In this document: positions 51,331-59,403 of the stretch, one piece after another
Layout of the letters: each line of letters begins with the position of its first letter
Numbering within the stretch: position 1 is the first letter of the stretch
Assembly (NCBI GenBank): GCA_930990665.1
Contig: CAKNQN010000001.1
Coordinates: 1-64,000 of the forward strand
Direction: 5' to 3'
Origin: an uncultured Clostridia bacterium
Lineage (GTDB): Bacteria; Bacillota; Clostridia; Christensenellales; Borkfalkiaceae
Length of the DNA: 64,000 bases
The notes under the pieces: generated by a model
What the model was told of the DNA's origin: nothing
The model's database searches: none
What the model saw: the letters and a program-made list of their open reading frames with translations, nothing else
Translations under genes and position numbers: made by a program

Positions 51331-52158
51331 ATGAAAAAGTTTCTGACGGCGTTGTGTCTGTTCGCGCTCGTGTCGGGCATCGCCGTGACGGCTGTCGCCT
51401 GCACGGATACCCAGGAGAACGGACATTCGCATGTCTACGGGGATTGGACGGTGGAAACCGAGTCCACCCTGTTCGAAGACGGGAAGGAATATCGCGTCTG
51501 CACGGCAGAGGATTGCCCCGATGCGGACAAGGGCCGCGAGGAGCGCGCACTGGAAGCGGACGGAAAGACGAACGCACTGTTCGATTACTTTACCTACACC
51601 GCCACCACCTGCCAAAAGGGTGACGAGGGCATCGTTCTGAACAAGAATACGGGCAATAATTCGGGCGGCGCTACCTATTTCAGCAAGGACGCTTCCGTGA
51701 AGAACTATGCATGGGACGGCGCGGAAACCACCCTTTCTTTCACGCTCGATCTTTCCGTGTTCACGCAGGAAAACGACTTTACTGCCTTTGTGCTCGCATT
51801 TAACCAGGAGAGCGACGCTTCCTATGTATTTGTCGACGAGATCCGTATCGGTATCATAAAGACGGCGGACGGCTTCCTTTTCAACGAACTCACGGGCATT
51901 GACCATGCCAATGTGCAGAACACGATCGCGGCGGTCAAGGGCGAAGGCGCGAAATCCTTTACGGGCAATACGCCGAAGGTTTCCTTCACGTTTGCCTATG
52001 ATGCGGAGACGAAGACGCTTTCGTACACGCTTTCCGTTGCGGGCCAGTCGATCGAAAACACCAAGACGCCTTCGGCGGACATCGTCGGTCTTCGTTCGCT
52101 GTGGAATGCACAGCTCAACAAAGACGGAGTCGAGCTGTACGACCTGGTCAAAGACTAA
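51331..52158 (+). CDS. Lipoprotein of unknown function
   Basis: A 275-residue secreted lipoprotein; the signal peptide ends 'AVTAVAC' (Cys 24). A short region 'HVYGDWTVETESTLFEDGKEYRVCTAEDC' resembles the Cys-containing surface motifs of Firmicute proteins ('H-x-Y-G-x-W… C…C'). The rest is predicted beta-rich (alternating 'YAWDGAETTLSFTLDLSVF', 'TLSYTLSVAGQ'), like a carbohydrate-binding or Ig-like sandwich. I cannot name a family. It has its own promoter-like sequence (CATAAT near 51290) and a binding site AGGAGC; it is followed by a terminator. Confidence 0.7.
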   Translation: MKKFLTALCLFALVSGIAVTAVACTDTQENGHSHVYGDWTVETESTLFEDGKEYRVCTAEDCPDADKGREERALEADGKTNALFDYFTYTATTCQKGDEGIVLNKNTGNNSGGATYFSKDASVKNYAWDGAETTLSFTLDLSVFTQENDFTAFVLAFNQESDASYVFVDEIRIGIIKTADGFLFNELTGIDHANVQNTIAAVKGEGAKSFTGNTPKVSFTFAYDAETKTLSYTLSVAGQSIENTKTPSADIVGLRSLWNAQLNKDGVELYDLVKD

Positions 52159-52268
52159 AGCAATATGGATAAAAAGAGGGGAGGCAAGCCCTTCATCACG
52201 CGCGACACGCACGCGGACGACTAAAGCAATATGAAAAAAAAGAGGGGCGGCAAGCGTCCCTCTTTTTT
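52153..52268 (+). repeat. Partial duplication of the lipoprotein stop region plus terminator
   Basis: GACTAAAGCAATATG with the following ~22 bases occurs at 52153-52188 and again 66 bases later at 52219-52255. Only the second copy has become a full terminator (AAAAGAGGG ... CCCTCTTTTTTT, 52237-52268). Confidence 0.8.
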
Positions 52269-52274
52269 TACGCC

Positions 52275-52303
52275 TTGACAAAAGGAGCACGGCCGGGTAT
52301 AAT
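52275..52303 (+). promoter_or_regulatory. Promoter of the alpha/beta hydrolase gene
   Basis: TTGACA (52275-52280), 17-base spacer, TATAAT (52298-52303). Confidence 0.85.
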
Positions 52304-52334
52304 GGGAAGCGAAAGAATGTAGGGAGGAGCGGTG

Positions 52335-53240
52335 ATGGATTTTACTTCCTTTGACGGAAAGAGACTGTGTGTACACGAGTGGAAAGATGTGAATGAGCCG
52401 GTGGGCGTGGTGCAGATCGCCCACGGCATGAACGAGTATGCGGAGAGGTACGATGCATTTGCCCGACGCCTCAACCGCCTCGGCTATGTCGTGGTGGCGG
52501 AAGATCACCGCGGCCACGGCGGCACCGATCCGGATACGCTCGGCTACTGCTCCGGCGATATGTTCGGCGACACTCTCAAGGATATGGCCTATCTTTCGGA
52601 AGCACAGCGCAAAAAGTATCCAGGCATCAAGTATATCCTGTTCGGATTTTCGTACGGCTCCTTTCTCGCGCAGGCTTTTGTCGAACGGTATCCGCGTTTT
52701 CTCGACGCCGCGATCATTGCCGGCAGTTCCCGCCAGAACGGCGCGGCGGTGCGGGCGGGGCTTGCGATCTCTTCGCTCGCCTGCGCCTTAAAAGGAGAGA
52801 GCGCACCGGCGGAGTTTGTAAACGGCCTCGTATTCGGTGGATATGACAAGAAGGTCGGCGGCGAACCCTCATCCTGGCTTTCCGTCGATGAGGAAAGCAA
52901 CCGCCGCTACCGCGAAGATGCGCTCTGCACATTTGTGTGCAGCAACCACTTTTTCCGCTGTTTTTTCCGCGGTTTGTCCCGATTATATACAAAGGAAGGG
53001 GCGGCCGGGCTGGATCCTTCGCTGCCCCTTTTGCTCATCTCGGGAGCGGAAGATCCCGTGGGCGGCGAGAAGGGCGTGGAGCGGCTGTATGATTTTTACA
53101 AAAAGCAGGGAGTCACAAACGTGCAGAAATACCTGATTGAAGACTCCCGCCATGAGTTTCTCAACGAACGCCGCAATTTCGAGGAAGCATTTTCCGTTAT
53201 CTCCTCCTTTTTGAAAGGTGTCGGCGTGCGCAAAAAATGA
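52335..53240 (+). CDS. Alpha/beta hydrolase (monoacylglycerol lipase/lysophospholipase type)
   Basis: A 301-residue serine hydrolase of the Hydrolase_4 group. The oxyanion region 'AHGMNEYAERYDAFARRL', 'DHRGHGGT' and the nucleophile elbow 'GFSYGS' (G-x-S-x-G) are clear; the acid and base are likely Asp in 'SGAEDPVGG' and His in 'DSRHEFLNE'. Related enzymes cleave monoacylglycerols or lysophospholipids. It is cytoplasmic with no signal peptide. ATG 52335 follows GGAGGAGCGG. The gene has its own promoter and stands alone. Confidence 0.88.
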   Translation: MDFTSFDGKRLCVHEWKDVNEPVGVVQIAHGMNEYAERYDAFARRLNRLGYVVVAEDHRGHGGTDPDTLGYCSGDMFGDTLKDMAYLSEAQRKKYPGIKYILFGFSYGSFLAQAFVERYPRFLDAAIIAGSSRQNGAAVRAGLAISSLACALKGESAPAEFVNGLVFGGYDKKVGGEPSSWLSVDEESNRRYREDALCTFVCSNHFFRCFFRGLSRLYTKEGAAGLDPSLPLLLISGAEDPVGGEKGVERLYDFYKKQGVTNVQKYLIEDSRHEFLNERRNFEEAFSVISSFLKGVGVRKK

Positions 53241-53307
53241 CGAGGCTTTGAAGATTTTCGGAGTGCGAAAAAAATGGTGAGGCTTTGAAGATTTTCGGCG
53301 TGCGCAG
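53223..53307 (+). repeat. Tandem 37-bp repeat over the hydrolase stop codon
   Basis: GAGGCTTTGAAGATTTTCGG occurs at 53242-53261 and 53279-53298, with GGCGTGCGCA before and after. The first copy starts inside the last codons of the hydrolase gene. Confidence 0.8.
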
Positions 53308-53356
53308 ACAGTGGGCGCAGCATATTTTGAAAGGGCACAGTAAAAAAAGAATCCGG

Positions 53357-53393
53357 GCCGCCGCCCGCACACCGTGCGGGCGGCGGCTTTTTC
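53357..53393 (+). terminator. Very strong GC terminator
   Basis: GCCGCCGCCCGCAC-ac-(C)GTGCGGGCGGCGGC followed by TTTTTC. Confidence 0.85.
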
Positions 53394-53541
53394 AGAACAT
53401 TATCAGCCTCCGTTTTCGGAGGGTCAGGCAAAGCGAGGGAGAAAAATTTTTCGTGCGTATCTTTCAAAATCCGCGCAAATCTGCGTATTTTCGCGCACCG
53501 CTGTCTGTTAAAATATACGATGACAGAATCTGCAGGGGAGC

Positions 53542-54327
53542 GTGAAAAAGTTGGCGCGAAAGATCGTGATCACTTCGGGAAAAGGTGGCGTGGGCAAAAC
53601 GACCGTCACGGCGTGTTTGGGGCTTCGGCTGGCCGCCATGGGGGAGCGTGTGGTGCTGGCGGATACCGATTTCGGGCTGAACAACATCGACGTCGTGTGC
53701 GGGGTAGAAGACCGCATCACATACGACATCGTGGATGCGATCGAGGGGCGCTGCCGTCCGCGGCAGGCGCTGGTGCAGCATCCCGATCAGCCCAATCTGT
53801 TTATTCTCGCATCCAACCATACCGACCCGCAAAAGTACATTTCGCCGCAGGCGGTGCGGTTGATCCTGGACGGGCTGGCGCCGCGCTACGATTACATACT
53901 CATCGATTCGCCGGCGGGCATCGAGAGCGGCTTTCACCGCGCGGTGGCGTCGGCGGAAGAGGCGATCGTCGTCACGACGCCGCACGTCTCTTCGCTGCGC
54001 GACGCGGACAAAGTGATCTCGGTGCTGAAAAGTTACCGCCTTTCGCGCATTGACCTTGTCATCAACATGGTGCGCGGGGATATGATCGTGGGCGGAGAGA
54101 CCCTTTCGCCCGGCGAGATCTCCGAAATTCTGAAAATCCCCCTTCTCGGCGTCATACCGCAGGACGACGGCGTGTTCCTCGGTGAGCGACTGCGAGGAGA
54201 CGGGTACAAGGCCTTCCGCCTTCTCGCTTCCAACGTGGTCAAGGGCACGCGCAGGATCTACAATCCCGCGTACAAATACGGCGGCTTTTTCGGAAGCATC
54301 CGCCGTTCGCTGAAAAAAAATCTGTGA
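53542..54327 (+). CDS. minD: Septum-site determining protein MinD
   Basis: A 261-residue membrane-cycling ATPase that places the division site. It has the deviant Walker A 'SGKGGVGKTT' (residues 12-21), 'ADTDFGLNNIDVVCG', and 'YDYILIDSPAGIESGF'. The C-terminus 'GFFGSIRRSLKKNL' is the amphipathic membrane-targeting helix. The start is GTG 53542 after GGGGAG. No minC lies next to it. The following gene looks like a divergent minE. Confidence 0.95.
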   Translation: MKKLARKIVITSGKGGVGKTTVTACLGLRLAAMGERVVLADTDFGLNNIDVVCGVEDRITYDIVDAIEGRCRPRQALVQHPDQPNLFILASNHTDPQKYISPQAVRLILDGLAPRYDYILIDSPAGIESGFHRAVASAEEAIVVTTPHVSSLRDADKVISVLKSYRLSRIDLVINMVRGDMIVGGETLSPGEISEILKIPLLGVIPQDDGVFLGERLRGDGYKAFRLLASNVVKGTRRIYNPAYKYGGFFGSIRRSLKKNL

Positions 54328-54337
54328 GGAAAGGCAT

Positions 54338-54571
54338 ATGCGAAAACTGACCGTCGGCGCCGCGCGCGCCAAAGAGGTGCTCGAGCGGGAGTCGGCGCCC
54401 GTTCCCGCCGAATGCGAAAGGCTGATCGCCCTCGACCTCGGCGCGGTGCTGAACGGCTACTTTGAGCTGGAAGGGGGCGTCGATCTGCAGATCGAGCGGG
54501 GCGAACAGCTTCAGATCACTGTCCGCGCCCGCGCCAGGCGGGCACGGCCCTTCAACGTGGTGCGCTCGTAG
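54338..54571 (+). CDS. Divergent MinE-like topological specificity factor
   Basis: A 77-residue protein 10 bases behind minD. The core 'AKEVLERES' and 'LIALDLGAVLNGYFELEGGVDLQIERGEQLQITVRA' follows the MinE pattern (AKERL…, then helix K/V-I/L-x-x-Y-x-E/Q-I…, then beta strand with V-x-L/I and inner I-x-V). Position behind minD supports this strongly. The N-terminal anti-MinCD segment is shorter than in E. coli, and the C-terminal ~10 residues (ARRARPFNVVRS) appear to run into a repeated stretch. Confidence is moderate because identity is low. Confidence 0.6.
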   Translation: MRKLTVGAARAKEVLERESAPVPAECERLIALDLGAVLNGYFELEGGVDLQIERGEQLQITVRARARRARPFNVVRS

Positions 54572-54832
54572 TCTGCGCCAGGCCCTTCAACGCGGTGCAC
54601 CCGCTGAAAACACGCTTTGCCGAAAAATTTCGCGCCCGCCCTTTCCGATTGCGCGAAAAGGGCGGGCGAAAAGAGGGCGCGGAGGCGCTTTGACGCCTGC
54701 TGGAGAGGGAATCGTCGGCCGCAGAATGCCCTTTGGATGGGCGGGAAGCCCGCCTTTGGATTTCTCCACATTTAGAACAATTTTTGGGCAGAATATACAA
54801 CATATAGTATTTTTAACCGAACTGTTGCAAAA
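54572..54832. other. Gap with a direct repeat and a hairpin
   Basis: GGCCCTTCAACG from the end of the minE-like gene recurs at ~54587. A 12-bp hairpin CGCCCGCCCTTT ... AAAGGGCGGGCG (54633-54668) has a T-run only on its minus-strand side. A possible NrdR-like box ACAACATATAGTAT lies at 54797-54810 before nrdD. No gene is seen. Confidence 0.45.
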
Positions 54833-54858
54833 GCGACAGTTTTTTTTGGAAAAGGTGA

Positions 54859-54864
54859 TATAAT
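54859..54864 (+). promoter_or_regulatory. -10 box of the nrdDG operon
   Basis: TATAAT at 54859-54864, 36 bases before the start codon. The -35 position (ACAGTT) is poor, which suits a regulated operon. Confidence 0.5.
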
Positions 54865-54900
54865 AATACAGAAGTAAAAATTTGAGCGAGGTCTGGCAAG

Positions 54901-57024
54901 ATGCAGGTAATCAAAAGGGACGGAAGCGTAGTCGAATATGACAGGACGAAGATCGCCATCGCCATCGGGAAAGCGAATGCCGAAGTAGAGAAGAAGGAAC
55001 GCGCGAGCAAAGAGGAGATCGAGACGATTCTCGCGGCCGTCGAGGAGAAGAAGAAAAAGAGAATGCTCGTGGAGGACATCCAGGACATCATCGAAGAGAA
55101 GCTGATGGAGCTGGGGCACTACGAGCTTGCCAAGACGTACATCATCTATCGTTATAACCGTGCGCTGGTGCGCAAGGCGAACACGACGGACGAGGCGATC
55201 CTGAGCCTGATCAGCAACTCCAACAAGGACGTGATGGAGGAGAACTCCAACAAGAACGCGCTTGCGGCGGCGACCCAGCGCGACCTCATCGCGGGGGAAG
55301 TTTCCAAGGATCTGACCCGCCGCATCCTGTTGCCGGAAAAGATCTCCAAGGCGCATGACGAGGGCATCCTGCACTTTCACGACGCCGACTATTTTATTCA
55401 GCCCATCTTCAACTGCTGCCTGATCAACATCGGAGACATGCTGGACAACGGCACGGTGATGAACGGAAAACTGATCGAGAGCCCGAAGAGCTTTCAGGTC
55501 GCCTGCACGGTGGTCACGCAGATCATCGCGGCGGTCGCCTGCTCGCAGTACGGCGGGCAGTCGGTGGATATCCGCCACCTCGGCAAATATCTGAGAAAGA
55601 GCCGCGTAAAGTTTGAAAAGCATTTCCGCGAGACCTGCCCCGAACTTGCGGAGGAGGAAGTGAAAAAGCTGGTCGACGACCGCATTCAGGACGAACTCAA
55701 GAGCGGCGTGCAGACCATCCAGTATCAGATCAATACGCTGATGACCACCAACGGGCAGTCGCCGTTTGTCACCCTCTTTCTGTATCTGGACAAGGACGAC
55801 GAATACCTCGAGGAGAACGCGCAGATCGTCATGGAGATTCTGCGGCAGCGCTACGAAGGCATCAAGAACGAAAAGGGCGTGTATGTGACGCCCGCTTTCC
55901 CCAAGCTCGTCTATGTTCTCGACGAGATCAACTGCCTCAAAGGCGGCAAGTACGACTACATCACCGAGTTTGCGGTCAAGTGCTCGGCGAAGCGCCTCTA
56001 TCCCGATTACATTTCCGCCAAGAAGATGCGCGAGACGTATGAAGGGAACGTGTTCAGCCCGATGGGGTGCCGTTCTTTCCTCTCGCCGTGGAAAGACGAA
56101 AACGGGAACTATAAATTTGAAGGCCGTTTCAACCAAGGCGTCGTGTCCATCAACCTTCCGCAGATCGGCATCATCGCCAAGGGCGACGAGGAAAAATTCT
56201 GGAAGCTCTTTGACGAGCGCCTGGATCTGTGCCGCGAGGCGCTCATGTGCAGACACCGCGCACTGCTCGGCACCAAGTCGGACGTATCGCCCATCCACTG
56301 GCAGTACGGCGCCATCGCCCGTCTTGACAAGGGCGAGGTGATCGACAAACTTCTCTTTAACGGATATTCGACCCTGTCTTTGGGATACATCGGATTGTAC
56401 GAAGTGACCAAACTCATGACGGGCGTCACGCAGACGGATCCGAAAGGGGAGGAATTTGCGCTGCGCGTGATGCAGCATATGCGCGACAAGACGGACGAAT
56501 GGAAGATGGAGACGGGGCTCGGCTTCGCACTTTACGGAACGCCGGCGGAATCCCTTTGCTACCGTTTTGCCCGCATCGACAAGGAGAAGTTCGGCACCAT
56601 CGAGGACGTGACGGACAAGGGGTACTATACCAACTCTTACCATGTCGACGTGCGCGAACACATCGACGCATTCTCCAAATTCTCTTTCGAGGCGCAGTTC
56701 CAGCGCATCTCGTCGGGCGGCTGCATTTCGTACGTGGAGATCCCGAACATGCAGAACAACCTCGAAGCGATGCAGGAGATCGTCCGTTTCATCTACGACA
56801 ATATACAGTATGCCGAGTTCAATACCAAGAGCGACTATTGCCATGTCTGCGGCTGGGACGGCGAGATCATCATCAACGACGACAACGAATGGGAATGCCC
56901 TAACTGCCACAACAAAGACCACCGCAAGATGAACGTGACCCGCCGCACGTGCGGATATCTCGGCGAAAATTTCTGGAATCTCGGCAAGACCAAAGAGATC
57001 AAAGCGAGAGTCCTGCATCTGTAA
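54901..57024 (+). CDS. nrdD: Anaerobic (class III) ribonucleoside-triphosphate reductase
   Basis: A 707-residue glycyl radical enzyme that makes dNTPs without oxygen. Residues ~1-90 are the ATP-cone ('VIKRDGSVVEYDRTKIAIAI'). The barrel contains 'HFHDADYF', 'QYGGQSVDIRHL' and 'SPMGCRSFLSPW'. The C-terminus has the zinc-binding pairs 'CHVCG' and 'CPNC' and the glycyl radical loop 'RRTCGYLG', with Gly near residue 685. The nrdG activase gene follows 30 bases later. Length and layout are standard. Confidence 0.97.
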   Translation: MQVIKRDGSVVEYDRTKIAIAIGKANAEVEKKERASKEEIETILAAVEEKKKKRMLVEDIQDIIEEKLMELGHYELAKTYIIYRYNRALVRKANTTDEAILSLISNSNKDVMEENSNKNALAAATQRDLIAGEVSKDLTRRILLPEKISKAHDEGILHFHDADYFIQPIFNCCLINIGDMLDNGTVMNGKLIESPKSFQVACTVVTQIIAAVACSQYGGQSVDIRHLGKYLRKSRVKFEKHFRETCPELAEEEVKKLVDDRIQDELKSGVQTIQYQINTLMTTNGQSPFVTLFLYLDKDDEYLEENAQIVMEILRQRYEGIKNEKGVYVTPAFPKLVYVLDEINCLKGGKYDYITEFAVKCSAKRLYPDYISAKKMRETYEGNVFSPMGCRSFLSPWKDENGNYKFEGRFNQGVVSINLPQIGIIAKGDEEKFWKLFDERLDLCREALMCRHRALLGTKSDVSPIHWQYGAIARLDKGEVIDKLLFNGYSTLSLGYIGLYEVTKLMTGVTQTDPKGEEFALRVMQHMRDKTDEWKMETGLGFALYGTPAESLCYRFARIDKEKFGTIEDVTDKGYYTNSYHVDVREHIDAFSKFSFEAQFQRISSGGCISYVEIPNMQNNLEAMQEIVRFIYDNIQYAEFNTKSDYCHVCGWDGEIIINDDNEWECPNCHNKDHRKMNVTRRTCGYLGENFWNLGKTKEIKARVLHL

Positions 57025-57054
57025 GATACTTAAAAAAATTCGGGAGGTCGCGCC

Positions 57055-57591
57055 GTGAACTATGCGAACATAAAAAAATTCGACGTGGCGAACGGCGTCG
57101 GCGTGCGCGTTTCCCTGTTCGTCAGCGGATGCACGCATCGCTGCAAGGGCTGTTTCAATGCCGAAGCATGGGATTTTTCTTACGGCGAACCGTATACGGA
57201 GAAGACGGAAGAGGAGATCCTGGAAGCGCTCGATAAAAATTTTATTGCGGGGCTGTCCCTGCTCGGCGGAGAACCTTTCGAGCCGTGCAACCAGCGCGCG
57301 ATCCTGCCCTTGGTGCGCAAGGCGCGCGAGCGGTTTCCCGCAAAGACGATCTGGTGCTATACGGGCTATACGTACGATAAAGATCTGGTCGCGGGCGGCA
57401 GGGCGCACTGCGAAGTCACGGACGAACTTCTTTCGCTGATCGACATACTTGTCGACGGCGAATTCGTGGAGGAACTGAAAGATCTGAAACTCAGATTCAG
57501 GGGGTCTTCCAATCAGAGGATCATCGATCTTGCGGCCACCGCGTCGGCGGGAAAAATCGTACTTTGGTCCGGAATGATTTCCGATAAATAA
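57055..57591 (+). CDS. nrdG: Anaerobic ribonucleotide reductase activating protein (radical SAM)
   Basis: A 178-residue radical-SAM enzyme that installs the glycyl radical on NrdD. The [4Fe-4S] motif 'CTHRCKGC' (C-x3-C-x2-C) is near residue 24, followed by 'LSLLGGEPFEP' (GGE motif, SAM binding) and 'IWCYTGYTYD'. The start is GTG 57055 with GGGAGG upstream. It forms an operon with nrdD and is followed by dut, so nucleotide supply genes are grouped. Confidence 0.95.
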   Translation: MNYANIKKFDVANGVGVRVSLFVSGCTHRCKGCFNAEAWDFSYGEPYTEKTEEEILEALDKNFIAGLSLLGGEPFEPCNQRAILPLVRKARERFPAKTIWCYTGYTYDKDLVAGGRAHCEVTDELLSLIDILVDGEFVEELKDLKLRFRGSSNQRIIDLAATASAGKIVLWSGMISDK

Positions 57592-57612
57592 AACCATACG
57601 GGAGAAAATGAC

Positions 57613-58059
57613 ATGCAAACTGCAAAATTAAAGATCAAAAAACTCGATCCGCAGGCCAAAATGCCCACATACGGCAGCGAATTTTCCGCCGGAGCGGATC
57701 TTTATGCCCTGGCGGAAACCTCCATCCGCATAGCCCCCGGCGAAACGGCCATCGTGCATACCGGCCTTGCGGCAGAGATCCCCGAGGGACTCGTCGGGCT
57801 TATCTATGCGCGCAGCGGGCTGGCTACGAAAAAAGGGCTGGCGCCCGCGAACAAAGTGGGCGTGATCGACAGCGATTACCGCGGCGAGATCCGCGTGGCG
57901 CTCCACAACCATTCCGCCTGCAAACAGACGATCGAGCCGTACGAACGCGTCGCACAGCTCGTCATCGCACCGTATGTCTATGCGCAGTTCGAAGAGGTCT
58001 CCGAGCTTTCGGAAACGGTGCGCGGCGAAGGCGGTTTCGGCTCTACGGGCAGCAAATAA
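57613..58059 (+). CDS. dut: dUTP diphosphatase
   Basis: A 148-residue trimeric dUTPase that cleaves dUTP to dUMP and pyrophosphate, keeping uracil out of DNA. The five motifs are present in order: 'SAGADLYA', '[11 protein letters not shown]', '[11 protein letters not shown]', 'ERVAQLVI' and the C-terminal '[10 protein letters not shown]' that closes over the active site. ATG 57613 follows ACGGGAGA, 21 bases after nrdG, so it belongs to the same transcript. Confidence 0.96.
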   Translation: MQTAKLKIKKLDPQAKMPTYGSEFSAGADLYALAETSIRIAPGETAIVHTGLAAEIPEGLVGLIYARSGLATKKGLAPANKVGVIDSDYRGEIRVALHNHSACKQTIEPYERVAQLVIAPYVYAQFEEVSELSETVRGEGGFGSTGSK

Positions 58060-58164
58060 AGCGAAGATTTGCGGCGGTTCCTTTCCGATCGCGCGAAGCG
58101 TATTGTGTGGACGGGCGAGGGGGCAAGGCGGCGGAAAATATTTTCTGTTTTTTTGTTCAAACCG

Positions 58165-58193
58165 TTGGAATCTGCAAAAGAATCTGTTATAAT
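58165..58193 (+). promoter_or_regulatory. Promoter of the rubredoxin gene
   Basis: TTGGAA (58165-58170), 17-base spacer, TATAAT (58188-58193). Confidence 0.75.
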
Positions 58194-58217
58194 AAAGAAA
58201 AAAGGAGGTCGGAACGT

Positions 58218-58376
58218 ATGGCAAAGTATGTATGCAGCGTGTGCGGCTACACGTACGACGAAGCGGCCGGCGATCCCGATAACGGAATTGCTCCCGGCAC
58301 GAAATGGGAAGATATTCCCGATGATTTTACCTGCCCGCTGTGCGGCGTAGGCAAAGACATGTTCGAAAAAGAGTAA
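58218..58376 (+). CDS. Rubredoxin
   Basis: A 52-residue one-iron electron carrier with the two C-x-x-C-G knuckles 'CSVCGY' and 'CPLCGV' and the aromatic core '[12 protein letters not shown]', 'KWEDIPDDF'. ATG 58218 has AAAGGAGG. It has its own promoter and terminator. In anaerobes rubredoxin feeds electrons to oxygen- and peroxide-reducing enzymes; no such partner lies next to it here. Confidence 0.96.
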   Translation: MAKYVCSVCGYTYDEAAGDPDNGIAPGTKWEDIPDDFTCPLCGVGKDMFEKE

Positions 58377-58391
58377 TTTTTACAAGAGAGC

Positions 58392-58423
58392 AAAAAGTTC
58401 TGCATTGTCAGAACTTTTTTGCC
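58392..58423 (+). terminator. Terminator of the rubredoxin gene
   Basis: AAAAAGTTCTG-cattgt-CAGAACTTTTTT. Confidence 0.8.
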
Positions 58424-58449
58424 GTTTTCGGCAGACTGCGGAGAAAATT

Positions 58450-59241
58450 ATGATCAGCGGAGTATCCACGGCGTCCCTCTTTATGCGCGAAATGAACGAA
58501 GATGCGCTCACCGTCCTCAACGATCTGGGGGTCAGGAGCACGGAAATATTTCTGACCACTCTTTCCGAATACGGCGAAGAGTTTGCTCGTCTTCTCGCCT
58601 CGCGCAAGGGGTCGTTGCAAGTCAATTCGGTGCATCTTCTCAACACCCAGTTCGAACCGCAGCTGTTCGGCGGGCATCCCCGCGCCAAGGCGGATGCCTT
58701 CGGGATCCTGCGCGGCGCGATGGCCTCCGCGCACATTTTCGGCGCCCGCTATTATACCTTTCACGGGATTACCCGCCTGAAAAAGAATTCCGTCCCGCCG
58801 GACGCGGGAAGGGTGGCAGCATCCCTTTCGGAGATCTCCGGGGTCTGTGCCGAATACGGCGTCACACTCAGCCTTGAAAACGTGCACTGGGCGCTGTACA
58901 ACCGCCCGGGCATTTTCCGCGCTCTCCGCGCGCATTTTCCCGGCCTTCGCGGCGTCTTCGACGTAAAGCAGGCCCGCCTTTCCTGCTATCCCTATCCGAT
59001 GTATATCCGCGACATGGAAGGGTGCATCTCGCACGTGCATCTTTCCGATGTGGACGAAAAGGGAAAGATCTGTCTTCCCGGGCGCGGCGTGTTCGACTTT
59101 GAAGAGTGTTTCCGCCGTCTGAAGGAGGCAGGTTTTGACGGTGCGGCGCTCATCGAGGTGTATGCGGGCGATTACGGCGACTATGCCGAGCTTCGCCGCG
59201 CGTGCGATTATCTGGACGAGATCATCTACAAGATCGGTTAA
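58450..59241 (+). CDS. Sugar phosphate isomerase/epimerase-like TIM barrel protein
   Basis: A 263-residue AP-endonuclease-2-type TIM barrel. Metal-binding positions are seen as 'YTFHG' (about residue 99), 'LSLENVHW' (Glu), 'GVFDVKQAR' (Asp), 'HVHLSDVD' and the final 'ALIEVYAG' (Glu). Such proteins isomerise or epimerise sugars, or cut abasic DNA in the Nfo branch. The lack of the full three-zinc Nfo set makes the sugar role more likely. ATG 58450 follows CGGAGA. It lies between rubredoxin and pgi with its own flanking terminators. Confidence 0.82.
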   Translation: MISGVSTASLFMREMNEDALTVLNDLGVRSTEIFLTTLSEYGEEFARLLASRKGSLQVNSVHLLNTQFEPQLFGGHPRAKADAFGILRGAMASAHIFGARYYTFHGITRLKKNSVPPDAGRVAASLSEISGVCAEYGVTLSLENVHWALYNRPGIFRALRAHFPGLRGVFDVKQARLSCYPYPMYIRDMEGCISHVHLSDVDEKGKICLPGRGVFDFEECFRRLKEAGFDGAALIEVYAGDYGDYAELRRACDYLDEIIYKIG

Positions 59242-59289
59242 GCGGCCTTGAAAGGCACTTTTGCAGGGGAAAGGCAGTTGCTCTGCGTG

Positions 59290-59314
59290 CAGATGAAAAA
59301 AATCTGCTTTTTTG
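59290..59314 (+). terminator. Terminator of the isomerase gene
   Basis: GCAGAT-gaaaaaa-ATCTGC followed by TTTTTTG, just before the pgi promoter. Confidence 0.7.
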
Positions 59315-59324
59315 CGCCGAAGAA

Positions 59325-59353
59325 TTGACAGACTTATTTTTTTGCTTTACAAT
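59325..59353 (+). promoter_or_regulatory. Promoter of pgi
   Basis: TTGACA (59325-59330), 17-base spacer, TACAAT (59348-59353). Confidence 0.85.
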
Positions 59354-59403
59354 GAAATACAGCGGCGAGCGGCCGTTCAGAGTGAATCAGGAGGTTTTTA
59401 ACT

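Noticed and set aside
54772..57618. 948-codon minus-strand open frame opposite nrdD and nrdG
   Set aside because: Shadow frame produced by codon bias; nrdD and nrdG are certain.
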